Positions 34,513-43,690 of a stretch of DNA of 64,000 bases are shown here, piece by piece. The position numbers and the translations under genes are program-made. The first letter of the stretch is position 1. Each line of letters starts with the position of its first letter. The notes beneath the pieces are model-generated. The model did not search any database and was not told the origin of the DNA. It worked only from the letters and a program-made list of their open reading frames with translations. The stretch is from Klebsiella michiganensis (lineage in GTDB: Bacteria > Pseudomonadota > Gammaproteobacteria > Enterobacterales > Enterobacteriaceae): the NCBI RefSeq assembly GCF_002925905.1, contig NZ_PRDB01000020.1, forward strand, positions 84,972 to 148,971. Direction: 5' to 3'.

Positions 34513-34824
34513 ATGAAGATTTCATTTTCACCCTGTACCCCGCATTCACATCAAAATTCTGTGGCTGCAGTTGAAAGTTTACGAGTATTGATGAGTTCAA
34601 TGGGCATCAATAAATTCTCCGGGGTAATTGTACCAGAGCAGGAGTATATTCTTTATGTATTGAAAGAACATGAACCTGAAGGGTTACTTACTCGTGAATT
34701 AGCGGACAGGTGCGAAATGTCAATTTATAAAGTCAGACATTTACTACTGCCGTTAGAGAAGTATGGTCAGGTGATTAGAATAAAAGTTAATAAGCATCAT
34801 AAATGGTATTTTTATAATAAATAA
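34513..34824 (+). CDS. PapI/FaeA-like fimbrial regulator
   Basis: A 103-residue protein whose last 65 residues fit the FaeA/PapI winged helix (EYILYVLKEHEPEGLLTRELADRC, then KVRHLLLPLEKYG). PapI-type proteins act with Lrp at GATC-containing sites to set fimbrial phase. The N-terminal 38 residues are an extension compared with PapI. AGGAG lies at good spacing before the ATG. It is about 15 kb from the end of the fimbrial operon but is the only such regulator in view, so control of those fimbriae is a fair guess. Confidence 0.75.
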   Translation: MKISFSPCTPHSHQNSVAAVESLRVLMSSMGINKFSGVIVPEQEYILYVLKEHEPEGLLTRELADRCEMSIYKVRHLLLPLEKYGQVIRIKVNKHHKWYFYNK

Positions 34825-35374
34825 TATATGTCAAGGGCTATATTAACAAGAGGTAATGTTGTTTGCAATAAAGATAGAGATCTTGACTGTTTTTTTTATG
34901 TTTTTAGATTATTAACAAATAATATCTCGCAAATGATAGAGAATATTCTTAATAATGAGAGCTCGCGACTCTTATGAAAAAGATGTTTTGCTATCGACCG
35001 GCCGATAAGCAATTATGAATAATGACAGATAATTCTTATAATAGATGTTTAATCGATAGCCAACGGCCTGGGATGGCCGCTTTGTTGAGGAAATGATGCT
35101 TTTGTTTCTAAAGTGTTAAGTTGACGATATGACTATCTGATGCACTTGATGTTGGCGGGCGGTGAGATAAGGAGATGGATAAGAAAGAGATATAGAGAAT
35201 AATCGACGGCAGTTTTTAACGCACGCCGGCTTAAGCGCCATGAGTCCCTCCTGTTTCTGTTGTGCTTCTGCAGAGATATCTTTTGGGCTATACGAATGCG
35301 TATCGGCAGTAAAAGATAAAATAATGTGATCCAGTTCAATAATATCCATCATGAGATAATATCTTTCTCAGGTC
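34825..35374. other. AT-rich intergenic region, no gene supported
   Basis: About 550 bp without a convincing gene. A short minus-strand frame (35116-35352) has no ribosome site and no recognisable pattern, and I do not call it. Partial repeats of CGATAGC/CGGCC-type sequence occur near 34995-35070. Confidence 0.4.
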
Positions 35375-35569
35375 TATACCCTAAATAATTCGAGTTGCTT
35401 AAAGGCGGCAAGGGAGTGACAAATTCGTCGGGAACGAATTTGACCAGCCGAAGGCTGGCCTCCGGTGAGAGGCAGGAGCCTCTCATTAGTCCCCAGGAGC
35501 ATAGATAACTATGTGACTGGGGGAATGAGCGTAGCCAACACATAAGCAACTTGAAGTATGACGGGTATA
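35375..35569. repeat. MITE-like palindromic enterobacterial repeat (195 bp)
   Basis: The element begins TATACCCTAAATAATTCGAG and ends with CAACTTGAAGTATGACGGG then TATA, which is an imperfect inverted repeat of the start. Inside are hairpins such as GCCGAAGGCTGGC and CCCCAG-CTGGGG pairs around 35490-35523. Repeats with these ends are widely scattered in Klebsiella, Serratia and Yersinia genomes. It has no coding capacity and sits upstream of fucO, marking the border of the accessory region. Confidence 0.75.
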
Positions 35570-35790
35570 TATTACTGTTGGTGTCCCTGGGCGTCATTAA
35601 AGTTGATGCTCGCTGATGTCCAGTATGCTGGACAGATCTCATGACTAATGTGCGATGGGTTAATTAACTGCAACAGCGTGCCGGGCAATTAGGGTGTTAT
35701 TTGATATGAATTAATAAAATGGCTGCGCCAGTCACGTTACTGTAGGGCTAAATATTATGGTTATCAAACACTCGAATTGAGGGAGCACAA

Positions 35791-36942
35791 ATGGCTTACA
35801 GAATGATTTTAAACGAAACCTCTTATTTTGGCCCAGGTTCGATTCGCTGTATCGTTGATGAAGTTAAAAAACGCGGCTTCAAAAAAGCGCTGGTGGTCAC
35901 GGATAAGGATCTGATTCGTTTTAACGTCGCAACAAAAGTTTTTGCTATTCTCGACGAAGCCGAGCTGCCTTACAGCATTTTTGATGAAGTGGTCCCGAAT
36001 CCCACGATTGAGGTTGTGCAGCAGGGCGTAGAGACGTTTAAACAGTCGGGCGCCGACTACCTGATCGCTATCGGCGGCGGCTCACCGCAGGATACCTGTA
36101 AGGCGATAGGCATCATCATTAATAACCCGGAGTTCGCCGATGTCCGCAGTCTCGAAGGCGGGGCGGAGACGAAAAACGCCGCCGTGCCGATGATTGCGAT
36201 CCCAACCACCGCCGGTACGGCAGCCGAAGTCACCATCAACTACGTGATTACCGACGTACAGAATCGCCGCAAATTTGTTTGCTACGACCCGCACGATATC
36301 CCGGTAGTGGCGATCATCGATGCCGAGATGATGAGCAGCATGCCGGCCAGCCTGAAGGCGGCGACCGGCGTCGACGCGCTAACCCATGCGATTGAAGGCT
36401 ACATCACTAAAGGCGCATGGGAACTCACTGACATGCTGCATCTGAAGGCTATCGAGGTGATTGGCCGCTCGCTGCGTGCTTCCGTTCAGGGCGAGGCACA
36501 GGGCGCGGAAGGGATGGCGCTGGGGCAGTATATTGCCGGAATGGGCTTCTCAAACGTTGGTCTGGGGCTGGTCCACGGTATGGCCCACCCGCTGGGCGCG
36601 TTCTACGGTACGCCGCACGGCGTGGCTAACGCGGTGCTGCTGCCGCATATCATGGTCTACAACGCCGAATATACTGGCGAAAAATATCGCGACATTGCGG
36701 TGGCCCTCGGCAACAAGCAGGCGTCAACCCTGCCGATTGCCGAAGCGCGTCAGGCAGCCATTGAGGCGGTGGCGCAGCTGAATCGCGACGTCAATATCCC
36801 GGCGCGCCTGCGCGATGTCGGTATGAAAGAAGAGGATATTGATGCCCTTGCGGCGGCGGCTCTGGCGGACGTGTGCACCGGCGGCAACCCGCGTGACACC
36901 AATCTGGAAGAGATTAAAGCGCTGTATCGGCAGATCTTCTAA
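35791..36942 (+). CDS. fucO: Lactaldehyde reductase / 1,2-propanediol oxidoreductase
   Basis: A 383-residue iron-containing group III alcohol dehydrogenase, very close to E. coli FucO: AIGGGSPQDTCKAIG, PTTAGTAAEVTINYVITD and GLVHGMAHPLGAFY are shared almost word for word. The metal ligands are the Asp in TGVDALTHAIE and the His residues of HGMAHP and GTPHGVAN. It reduces L-lactaldehyde to 1,2-propanediol during anaerobic fucose or rhamnose use. GGGAG precedes the ATG. It stands alone, away from any fucose operon genes in view, with its own terminator. Confidence 0.9.
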   Translation: MAYRMILNETSYFGPGSIRCIVDEVKKRGFKKALVVTDKDLIRFNVATKVFAILDEAELPYSIFDEVVPNPTIEVVQQGVETFKQSGADYLIAIGGGSPQDTCKAIGIIINNPEFADVRSLEGGAETKNAAVPMIAIPTTAGTAAEVTINYVITDVQNRRKFVCYDPHDIPVVAIIDAEMMSSMPASLKAATGVDALTHAIEGYITKGAWELTDMLHLKAIEVIGRSLRASVQGEAQGAEGMALGQYIAGMGFSNVGLGLVHGMAHPLGAFYGTPHGVANAVLLPHIMVYNAEYTGEKYRDIAVALGNKQASTLPIAEARQAAIEAVAQLNRDVNIPARLRDVGMKEEDIDALAAAALADVCTGGNPRDTNLEEIKALYRQIF

Positions 36943-36954
36943 TTTGCCAATCGC

Positions 36955-36984
36955 AGCGAAGCCGGTAGACATACCGGCTTCGCT
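36955..36984 (+). terminator. Terminator hairpin after fucO
   Basis: AGCGAAGCCGGTA (36955-36967) pairs perfectly over 13 bp with TACCGGCTTCGCT (36972-36984), loop GACA, followed by GTT. The U-tract is short. Confidence 0.65.
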
Positions 36985-37050
36985 GTTCAGAAAGGAACGT
37001 TTTCACAGGGCAGGGCGTTAGCCGCCGCCCGGCATAATCATTTCATCAGT

Positions 37051-37830
37051 TCACGGCGCCAGATAGACCTGCGGAACGGCCGCATCGGGATGTTCCCCCA
37101 TGCTGACCTCCGCGCCGTACCAGCGGCTGATAATCGGCTGCTGGATCACCTCCTGCGGCGTGCCCTCGGCTACCAGCTTCCCCTGATGCAGCAGCAGAAT
37201 CCGGTCGGCCCACAGCGCCGCGAGGTTCAGGTCGTGCAGCACTATGCAGACGTGCAGCCGGCTGCTGCGGGTCAGGCGTTTGAGCAGGCGCAGCAGGTGC
37301 TGCTGGTAATAGAGATCCAGCGCCGAAGTGGGCTCATCGAGAAACAGCCAGCCCTCGGGGGCGCCATCGCGCCACAGCTGTGCCAGACAGCGGGCCAGCT
37401 GCACCCGCTGCTGTTCGCCGCCGGAGAGGGAAGGGTAGCGTCTCCCGGCCAGATGATCGCAGCCGGTCTCTTCCATCACCCGGCGGATCATCTCCGCATT
37501 TGCTACGCCGCCCCACGGCGAACGGCCCATGGCGATAACCGTCTCAACCGGCCAGTCGGCGTGAAGCTGGGTACGCTGCAGCATCACCGCCCGGCGGCGG
37601 GAAAGCGTTTCTGCCGACCAGCTCTCCAGCGGACGGCCCTCCACCACCCGTACGCCACCGTCGGGCGTTAAATAACCGGTCAACAGGCGCAGCAGGGTTG
37701 ATTTACCGGCGCCGTTGGGGCCAATCAATGCCGTCATTCCACCGCCGCAGAGCTGGAGCGAAACATCATGAATAATCTGCCGGTTACCCAGACGCAGCGA
37801 CAGCGAACGCGCGCTATAGCGGTTATCCAT
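37051..37830 (-). CDS. hmuV: Haemin ABC transporter ATPase
   Basis: A 259-residue ATPase of the haem/iron-chelate importer class. Walker A is GPNGAGKST, the signature LSGGEQQRVQLARCL and Walker B WLFLDEPTSALD, with the switch His in IVLHDLN. It powers haem uptake through HmuU. It is the last gene of hmuRSTUV and overlaps the end of hmuU by 8 nt. The length is normal. Confidence 0.93.
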   Translation of the reverse strand: MDNRYSARSLSLRLGNRQIIHDVSLQLCGGGMTALIGPNGAGKSTLLRLLTGYLTPDGGVRVVEGRPLESWSAETLSRRRAVMLQRTQLHADWPVETVIAMGRSPWGGVANAEMIRRVMEETGCDHLAGRRYPSLSGGEQQRVQLARCLAQLWRDGAPEGWLFLDEPTSALDLYYQQHLLRLLKRLTRSSRLHVCIVLHDLNLAALWADRILLLHQGKLVAEGTPQEVIQQPIISRWYGAEVSMGEHPDAAVPQVYLAP

Positions 37831-38818
37831 AGGTCCCTTTCTCCCGACGAAAAATCAGCCACAGAAACCACGGCGCGCCGAGTACGCTGGTCAACAGCCC
37901 GACCGGCATCTCGGCGGGGGCGGCAACGGTACGCGCCAGCGTGTCGGCCAGCAGCAGTAACATCGCGCCGCACAGCAGCGAACCGGGGACCAGGCCGCGA
38001 TGGTCCGGCCCCAGCCACATCCGCATCAAATGCGGCACGACCAGACCGATAAAGCCGATAATGCCGCTGATAGCCACCGCCGACGCCACCAGCAATGCGC
38101 TGCACAGCAGCAGTAGCCGCTGCAGGGCGCGAACGTTGACGCCGAGGTAGTGCGCTTCTTCATCGCCCAGCTGCAGCAGGTTAAGCCGTGAAGCCATCGC
38201 CCACACCACGATGGAAGCCGGGATCATCAGCGTGGCCGCCACCAGCAGCGTCGACCATTCCGCCTGCCCGAGGCTGCCCATCCCCCAAAGCGAAAGCTGG
38301 CGCAGCTGGGTATCGTTGCTGATCCACGCCAGTACCCCGACCAGCGCGCCGCACAGGGCGTTAATGGCGATGCCGACCAGCAGCAGGCGCGAAAGCGAGG
38401 CGTCTCCCGCCCGGCTGAGGATAAAAATCACCACCATCACCGCCATGCTGCCGATAAACGCCGCCAGCATCGGGGCGTACAGCGCCACGAGCGGCGGCAC
38501 CGACAGAGGCAGCACCAGCCAGCAGGCGACCGCCAGCGCCGCGCCGCCGCTGATCCCTAACAGCCCCGGATCGGCGAGGGGGTTGCGAAACAGCCCCTGC
38601 ATCACGCAGCCGGAGAGCGCCAGCGCGGCGCCGACCAGCAGCGCCAGCAGCACTCGCGGCAAACGAATGGTCAGCCAGATGTTTCTCAGGATCTCATCGC
38701 CGGAGGGCAGCAGGCTGGCCAACGGCAGACGCATGGCGCCCAGGGTGGTGGCGAGCAGCGTCAGGACAATCAGCAGCAGCGTCATTAACCACAGATGACG
38801 GGCAGGGTGGGAGCGCAT
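37823..38818 (-). CDS. hmuU: Haemin ABC transporter permease
   Basis: A 331-residue FecCD/BtuC-type permease with about ten membrane helices. Typical motifs are LPRVLLALLVGAALALSGCVMQGLFRNPLADP (given in part as LPRVLLALLVGAALALSG) and the cytoplasmic loop GFIGLVVPHLMRM that contacts the ATPase. It passes haem from HmuT into the cytoplasm. It overlaps hmuT by the stop/start junction at 38818. Confidence 0.93.
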   Translation of the reverse strand: MRSHPARHLWLMTLLLIVLTLLATTLGAMRLPLASLLPSGDEILRNIWLTIRLPRVLLALLVGAALALSGCVMQGLFRNPLADPGLLGISGGAALAVACWLVLPLSVPPLVALYAPMLAAFIGSMAVMVVIFILSRAGDASLSRLLLVGIAINALCGALVGVLAWISNDTQLRQLSLWGMGSLGQAEWSTLLVAATLMIPASIVVWAMASRLNLLQLGDEEAHYLGVNVRALQRLLLLCSALLVASAVAISGIIGFIGLVVPHLMRMWLGPDHRGLVPGSLLCGAMLLLLADTLARTVAAPAEMPVGLLTSVLGAPWFLWLIFRREKGTYG

Positions 38819-39636
38819 CAGGGCAGCTGCTCCGCTTTTTGCCGCAGCGCGAGCACCGCCTGCGGGGTGCGCGGACCAAAGCCGAGCAGGGCCATATCAT
38901 CTATCACCAGTACCTGCTTATGGCGTCCCGCAGGCGTCTGCGCCAGCCCCGGCAGTTTCCAGAGCCCGGCTTCGCCGCCCATGCCTTTCAGCCCATCGGC
39001 GGAGATCACCACCAGGTCCGGTTTACTGGCGATAACGCCCTCCTGCGACATGCTGCGATAATGGTCGAAGCTCTGCATGGCATTTTGCAGCCCGGCCGCC
39101 CTGATTGCGCCATCCGCCGCGGTTTGTTTCCCGGCCACCATGGTATTCATGCCGCCGTGGCTGAGAATAAACAGCACCCGCTTGTTCACGGGCTGCGACG
39201 GAATTTGCGCGATCTGCTGATGAACCTTCTGGCGCAGGGCGTTACCTTCGCTCTGCTTACCAAGGGCGTCGGCAATCACGCCAATTTTTGCCTCGATTGC
39301 CGGCAGGTCGTAGCCGCCCGGGACGTTGATCACCTTAACCTTATTCTCTTCAACCTTTTTCAGCACCAGCGAGGGCTGCGCCTGGGCGCTGGCCAGCACC
39401 AGCGTCGGCCGCAGGGAGAGGATCCCCTCGGCGTTCAGCTGGCGGATATAGCCCACATCCGGCAGGCTCTGCGCGGCGGCAGGCCAGGTGCTGGTGCTGT
39501 CTTTTGCCACCAGCTGCCGCTGGGCGTCGAGGGCGTAAACTACCTCCGTGACGTCGCCGCCGAGCGACACAATCCGCTCGGCGGCGGCGCTGGCCAACAG
39601 CGGAAACGCCGCAAGTAATATCAGCCAGCGCTTCAT
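38818..39636 (-). CDS. hmuT: Haemin periplasmic binding protein
   Basis: A 272-residue substrate-binding protein. The signal peptide ends near LASAAA|ERIVSLGG; the mature start RIVSLGGDVTEVVYAL is typical of haem-binding HmuT/ShuT proteins, as is the later SKPDLVVISADGLKGMGG region. I chose the ATG at 39636, which overlaps the hmuS stop as ATGA; the longer frame runs into hmuS. It delivers haem to HmuUV. Confidence 0.92.
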   Translation of the reverse strand: MKRWLILLAAFPLLASAAAERIVSLGGDVTEVVYALDAQRQLVAKDSTSTWPAAAQSLPDVGYIRQLNAEGILSLRPTLVLASAQAQPSLVLKKVEENKVKVINVPGGYDLPAIEAKIGVIADALGKQSEGNALRQKVHQQIAQIPSQPVNKRVLFILSHGGMNTMVAGKQTAADGAIRAAGLQNAMQSFDHYRSMSQEGVIASKPDLVVISADGLKGMGGEAGLWKLPGLAQTPAGRHKQVLVIDDMALLGFGPRTPQAVLALRQKAEQLP

Positions 39637-40673
39637 GCGAGTAGACCTTCGGTGGTCAAACGATCGACCTGCGCACGCCACTGCGCCTGCTCCGGGTGGC
39701 CTTCGCTGCGTTGACCGAACAGCTGTGCGATCTGCGTGCCGTCTTTGGCAAACAGCTCGACGCTGGTGACGTGGCCGTCAGAGGTCGGTTTGCGGGTCAC
39801 CCAGATCTCATCCACGCTCTCCTCGCGCAGATGCAGGGTAAACGCGGGGTTGAAGATATTCAGCCAGCCGCGCATCGGGGCGACCTTCTCCAGCGCGCCG
39901 GTGAAGATCTGCACGCAGCCGCGGTTGCCGACAAAAATCATGATCTCGTTGCCATCCTGGCGGATCGTTTCCAGCAGGCCCGGCAGCGTCTGGGTGTCAA
40001 TGCGGCAGGCGAGGTCGTCGCTGACCAGGCGGAAAGCCTGCTGGCGCGACAGGCTATATTTTCTCAGCAGGCCGAAGAACTGGTGAACGTCGGTCATGGC
40101 CCGCCATTCATTTTCCAGCGCCGCCGCGTCGGCGGAGTCGGCATATTTCAGCGGTTCGGCCGGGCGAATCGCCAGCGGGGCAGGCGATTGCTGCGTATGC
40201 CCGGCAATCAGCGCATCCCAGGCCGCCATGTCGGTATTGCCGGTGGTGTAAACCTTGAGCAGCGCGTCGCCGTGCGGATCGAAGAACTGGATGCTCTGGC
40301 GGCCGTTGTCGTTCAGGCGAAAAGCGCTGGCCCACTGGCTGAGAAACAGGCGCAGATCGAGGGCGCGCGGATTGAGCACCAGCCCGGCGTGGCCGCTCAG
40401 ATGCTGATGGGTAAATTCGCCGACCTGCTCATGCACCGCGTATTCGTTGCGGCAGATGCATTTGGTTTCCCCCACGGTTTCCAGCGCCGTCAGAATGGCG
40501 CGGGCGTCGTCCTGCAGACGTACGGCATCGTAGCCCAGGCGGGCTTCGGTCAGCTCGGCTTCGCTAATCCCCATTTCGGCGGCGATATCGCGGGCGTATT
40601 TCGCGGAAGATTGCGCTTTCGTGGACAGATAGCGCTGCCACAGCGGGGTATGTTGCGGTTGGGTGTTTTGCAT
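39633..40673 (-). CDS. hmuS: Haemin-degrading / haem-handling protein HmuS
   Basis: A 346-residue cytoplasmic HemS/ChuS-family protein made of two similar halves (about 30-170 and 210-340). This group binds imported haem and can open the ring or hand haem on. The two halves share FVGNRGCVQIF-type and RLNDNGRQSIQFFDPHG-type segments. It lies between the receptor gene and hmuT in the normal hmuRSTUV order. A GC-rich hairpin separates it from hmuR. Confidence 0.9.
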   Translation of the reverse strand: MQNTQPQHTPLWQRYLSTKAQSSAKYARDIAAEMGISEAELTEARLGYDAVRLQDDARAILTALETVGETKCICRNEYAVHEQVGEFTHQHLSGHAGLVLNPRALDLRLFLSQWASAFRLNDNGRQSIQFFDPHGDALLKVYTTGNTDMAAWDALIAGHTQQSPAPLAIRPAEPLKYADSADAAALENEWRAMTDVHQFFGLLRKYSLSRQQAFRLVSDDLACRIDTQTLPGLLETIRQDGNEIMIFVGNRGCVQIFTGALEKVAPMRGWLNIFNPAFTLHLREESVDEIWVTRKPTSDGHVTSVELFAKDGTQIAQLFGQRSEGHPEQAQWRAQVDRLTTEGLLA

Positions 40674-40701
40674 AATTCACATCCTTCTCTACGATGAGTT
40701 T

Positions 40702-40720
40702 CCCCGGCGCGCGGCCGGGG
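40702..40720 (-). terminator. Hairpin between hmuR and hmuS
   Basis: CCCCGGC (40702-40708) pairs with GCCGGGG (40714-40720), loop GCGCG. No U-tract on either strand; likely a processing or attenuating hairpin lowering hmuSTUV expression relative to the receptor. Confidence 0.5.
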
Positions 40721-40744
40721 AGCAGGTTTCTTATTATTGGCCGG

Positions 40745-43114
40745 TCAGAAATCGACGTTCACGCCCAGCTGCCAGGTGCGGCCAGGCATCACCGCCAGCG
40801 CTCTGTCGTTGGCGTCCTGGTTCGTCGCCGTTTCGATATTGCGGCTGCTCAGATAATCCCAGTATTTACGATCGGTAATGTTGTACACGCCGCCGTTGAC
40901 GCGCACGTTCTTCGCGACCTGCCAGTACGCGGTCCAGTCCAGCATGCCGTAGCCCGGAACGCGCATATACTCGCTGGTCGAATCGGTAATCGCGGAACCG
41001 GAGTTGGTATAGCTTTCGCGGTTGGTGGCGGTGGCGCGCTTGCCCTTAACAAAGGTGGCGGTCAGCGCGGTGCCGTACACTTTTGCCGGATCGTCCCACG
41101 CCACGCCGACGATGGCCTTCATTGGCGCGACGCTATCGAGGTCGACGTACTTATCGCCGCTGTAGCTGGATTTCGATTGCCCTTCACTATAGCCGTAAGC
41201 GAGGGTGGCACTCAGGCCGTTAACCTCTTCAAACCAGGTGCCAAAGTTGAATTTAGCGCTGATTTCGCCGCCGTAGATGTACGCTTTATCGCGGTTTTCC
41301 GCCTGGTAAATGGTGTAGATGTTCGACGGTACGTTAGTGAACTGCGTCGGATTATTGGCGCGGGTGTAGCGGGTATAGGCGATAAAGTTCTTATAGGTGT
41401 TGTAGAACAGCGCGGTACGCATGGTGATGCCTTCCGCCACTTCGCCCTTCATCCCCCACTCAACGTTATCGCTGGTTTCGGTTTTCAGATCGGTGTTGCC
41501 GATCAGCGCATACTGGGCGCGTCCGGCGTAGCTGGAGCCGAGGTTCCACGAACCGTATAGCTGGCTGGCGTTCGGGAACTGCGCGCCGCGCTGATACTGC
41601 AGATAAGTCATCAGGCGCGGGGTGATATCGTACTGCAACACCAGCGACGGCAGCGCCTGGGTATCAGCGTTCTTACCGTACAGATTTGACACGTCGGAAC
41701 CGGTCAGCACGCTGCTGTTGTTGGCCAGATCGGAGACGTTTTCCGGTTTGGTCGACTGATGCATCACGCGAATGCCCGGGATAACCGCAAAGTTATGGCC
41801 GTCGAGGTCGAAGTTAATTTTGTCCTGCAGGAAGCCGGCGACGATATAGCCGCGGCTATCGGCGTCCGGCTGCATAATCTGGCTATAGGCGCTCGGGGTT
41901 GGCGACTGGGTTAACGGCCGCTGGGTTTTCGTCGTGCTGGCGTTAAAACCGGCGCTCAGATCGTGACGGCCTATCGATTTCGCCAGCGCGCTCTGAATCC
42001 CCCAGGTGTCGGTATCGTAGTCGGAGTTCACCGTTTGCATCGCGCGGGTGACGCTGTCCGGCATATATGTCCAGTCATGGGCCTCGGTATGCTGGTAGTA
42101 GACTTTGGTCGATACGCTGTCGATATAGTCGTTCATCGGCGTCCAGTCGTCTTTCAGGCTCAGGCCCCAGCGGCGGGTCTGGCTGGTCTGGTTTGACGTA
42201 CCGATAACGCTGTTGCCGCTGGAGTCCCAGGCGTCGTAATGCGTGTGGTTCGTTTTATGGTAATAATCGAAGGTGCTGGTGAACTTATGTTCGTCATTCG
42301 GCTGCCAGATCCCGGAGGCCATAAAGGCATCCGAGTGCCAGTTTGCCGGATAGGAATCAACGGTCCCGCTGTTATTTTCCGTCTCCTGACCGTCGCGACG
42401 GCTGTAGACGAAGATCCCGCGCAGGGTCTCGTCGCCGCCGGCGACCGTGACGCCGTTGTGCCAGCTGCGATCGGACGAGTCGTAGCCGCTGCGGTAGCCG
42501 AAGGCGCTGGTTTTGCCCGGGTGCAGATAGTCATCCGCGGATTTCGGGCGGAAAGAGACGTTGCCGCCGATGGCGCTGTTAGCGGTTTCCGTTGATGTCG
42601 CCCCGGACTGAATATCGATGCTGCCGTACATATAGGGGTCAATATAGTCGCGGCCCATACCGAAGGTATTAAGGCCCGCGCGGCTGGCGTAGCTGCGCCC
42701 GGTGGCGTTCGGCTGGGCGATGCCGTCGACGTCGATCCCGACGCGGTTGCTCTCCATGCCGCGTATGTTGTAGCCGGTATAGCCGCCGCGGTCGAAGCCG
42801 CTTTTGCCGTTGCCGGAACCGCCGCTGGCGCCGGTGGCGCTAATGAGCGGCTCGTAGCGCATGATCGAGCCAAAGTCGTTGGCCCCTTTATCCTGCAGCT
42901 CCTGAGCGCCGATCGAATGTTCGCTGCCCGCTTTCAGCAACGGCGCTGGCGCGGTAACGGTCATCCGTTCCGAGCTGTCATCAGTCGATGCGCTGCTGGT
43001 GGTTTTCGCGGTGGTATCAGCCGCCCCGGCGGAAGTCTGATAAATTGCTGTAAGCAAAGAAGTCACCAGCAGGCTTTTCTTGAACCATGCTGTTGATTGA
43101 GTGGAGTTATACAT
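40745..43114 (-). CDS. hmuR: TonB-dependent haem receptor
   Basis: A 789-residue outer-membrane receptor. It has a long signal peptide, a TonB box-like RMTVTAPAP, the plug domain (GYNIRGMESNRVGIDVDGI), the barrel with the LPSLVLQYDITPRLMTYLQYQ region, and the C-terminal Phe of outer-membrane proteins (WQLGVNVDF). Receptors of this HmuR/HasR-like group bring haem across the outer membrane. I chose the ATG at 43114 because AAGG lies 10 nt upstream; a GTG at 43123 is in frame. A Fur box lies upstream. Confidence 0.9.
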   Translation of the reverse strand: MYNSTQSTAWFKKSLLVTSLLTAIYQTSAGAADTTAKTTSSASTDDSSERMTVTAPAPLLKAGSEHSIGAQELQDKGANDFGSIMRYEPLISATGASGGSGNGKSGFDRGGYTGYNIRGMESNRVGIDVDGIAQPNATGRSYASRAGLNTFGMGRDYIDPYMYGSIDIQSGATSTETANSAIGGNVSFRPKSADDYLHPGKTSAFGYRSGYDSSDRSWHNGVTVAGGDETLRGIFVYSRRDGQETENNSGTVDSYPANWHSDAFMASGIWQPNDEHKFTSTFDYYHKTNHTHYDAWDSSGNSVIGTSNQTSQTRRWGLSLKDDWTPMNDYIDSVSTKVYYQHTEAHDWTYMPDSVTRAMQTVNSDYDTDTWGIQSALAKSIGRHDLSAGFNASTTKTQRPLTQSPTPSAYSQIMQPDADSRGYIVAGFLQDKINFDLDGHNFAVIPGIRVMHQSTKPENVSDLANNSSVLTGSDVSNLYGKNADTQALPSLVLQYDITPRLMTYLQYQRGAQFPNASQLYGSWNLGSSYAGRAQYALIGNTDLKTETSDNVEWGMKGEVAEGITMRTALFYNTYKNFIAYTRYTRANNPTQFTNVPSNIYTIYQAENRDKAYIYGGEISAKFNFGTWFEEVNGLSATLAYGYSEGQSKSSYSGDKYVDLDSVAPMKAIVGVAWDDPAKVYGTALTATFVKGKRATATNRESYTNSGSAITDSTSEYMRVPGYGMLDWTAYWQVAKNVRVNGGVYNITDRKYWDYLSSRNIETATNQDANDRALAVMPGRTWQLGVNVDF

Positions 43115-43229
43115 AGTAGCCACGCCTTAATCATTATTAGTATTGGCTCACGCGTTACTTCCAGAGTGCAGGTGTGTCCGGTTATTCCGTTACTGGACGT
43201 TTTTTCTCCATGCTTATTGATTGCGAATG

Positions 43230-43248
43230 GTAATGATAGGTATTATCG
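43230..43248. promoter_or_regulatory. Fur box upstream of hmuR
   Basis: GGTAATGATAGGTATTATC matches the 19-bp Fur consensus at 15 of 19 positions. It lies about 115 bp upstream of hmuR and 80 bp upstream of the divergent SelW-like gene, so iron repression of the haem operon is expected. Confidence 0.75.
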
Positions 43249-43329
43249 TTTGCAACAAAATAATCATGTTATCTTCAATTAATCTGCAAGTTGTTTACAA
43301 TTTGCCCTTTTACCGACAGCGAGAAGCCG

Positions 43330-43614
43330 ATGAGCCATAAAGCCGCGATTACCATCACCTACTGTTCGCAGTGCAACTGGATGCTGCGCGCCAGCTGGAT
43401 GGCACAGGAACTGCTGCACAGCTTTAGCACCGATATCGCTTCGGTCACGCTGGTTCCGGGAACCGGCGGGATCTTCGTGGTGGCCGTTGATGATGTGCAA
43501 ATCTGGGAGCGCAAGCAGGATGGCGGTTTCCCCGACGCGGCGGAGCTCAAGCGCCGGGTGCGCGATGTGTGCTTCCCGGAAAAACCGCTGGGGCACGTGG
43601 ATAAACCGGCATAA
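43330..43614 (+). CDS. SelT/SelW/SelH (Rdx) family protein
   Basis: A 94-residue thioredoxin-like small protein. It has the Rdx-family redox motif near the N-terminus (ITYCSQCNW, C-x-x-C with Cys in place of selenocysteine) and the conserved PGTGGIFVV and WERKQDGGFP segments. Its redox partner is not known. I chose the ATG at 43330; the longer frame has no ribosome site. It is divergent from hmuR across the Fur-box region. Confidence 0.85.
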   Translation: MSHKAAITITYCSQCNWMLRASWMAQELLHSFSTDIASVTLVPGTGGIFVVAVDDVQIWERKQDGGFPDAAELKRRVRDVCFPEKPLGHVDKPA

Positions 43615-43690
43615 TCCTCAGGGAGTATGGGGCTGCATCGCCCTCTCTGAATGTGTATTATGAATGCATCTTTATCGGGGGGAACAGGCG

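Noticed and set aside
35116..35352. Small minus-strand gene of 78 codons near the MITE-like repeat
   Set aside because: No ribosome site, low-complexity composition, and no family resemblance.
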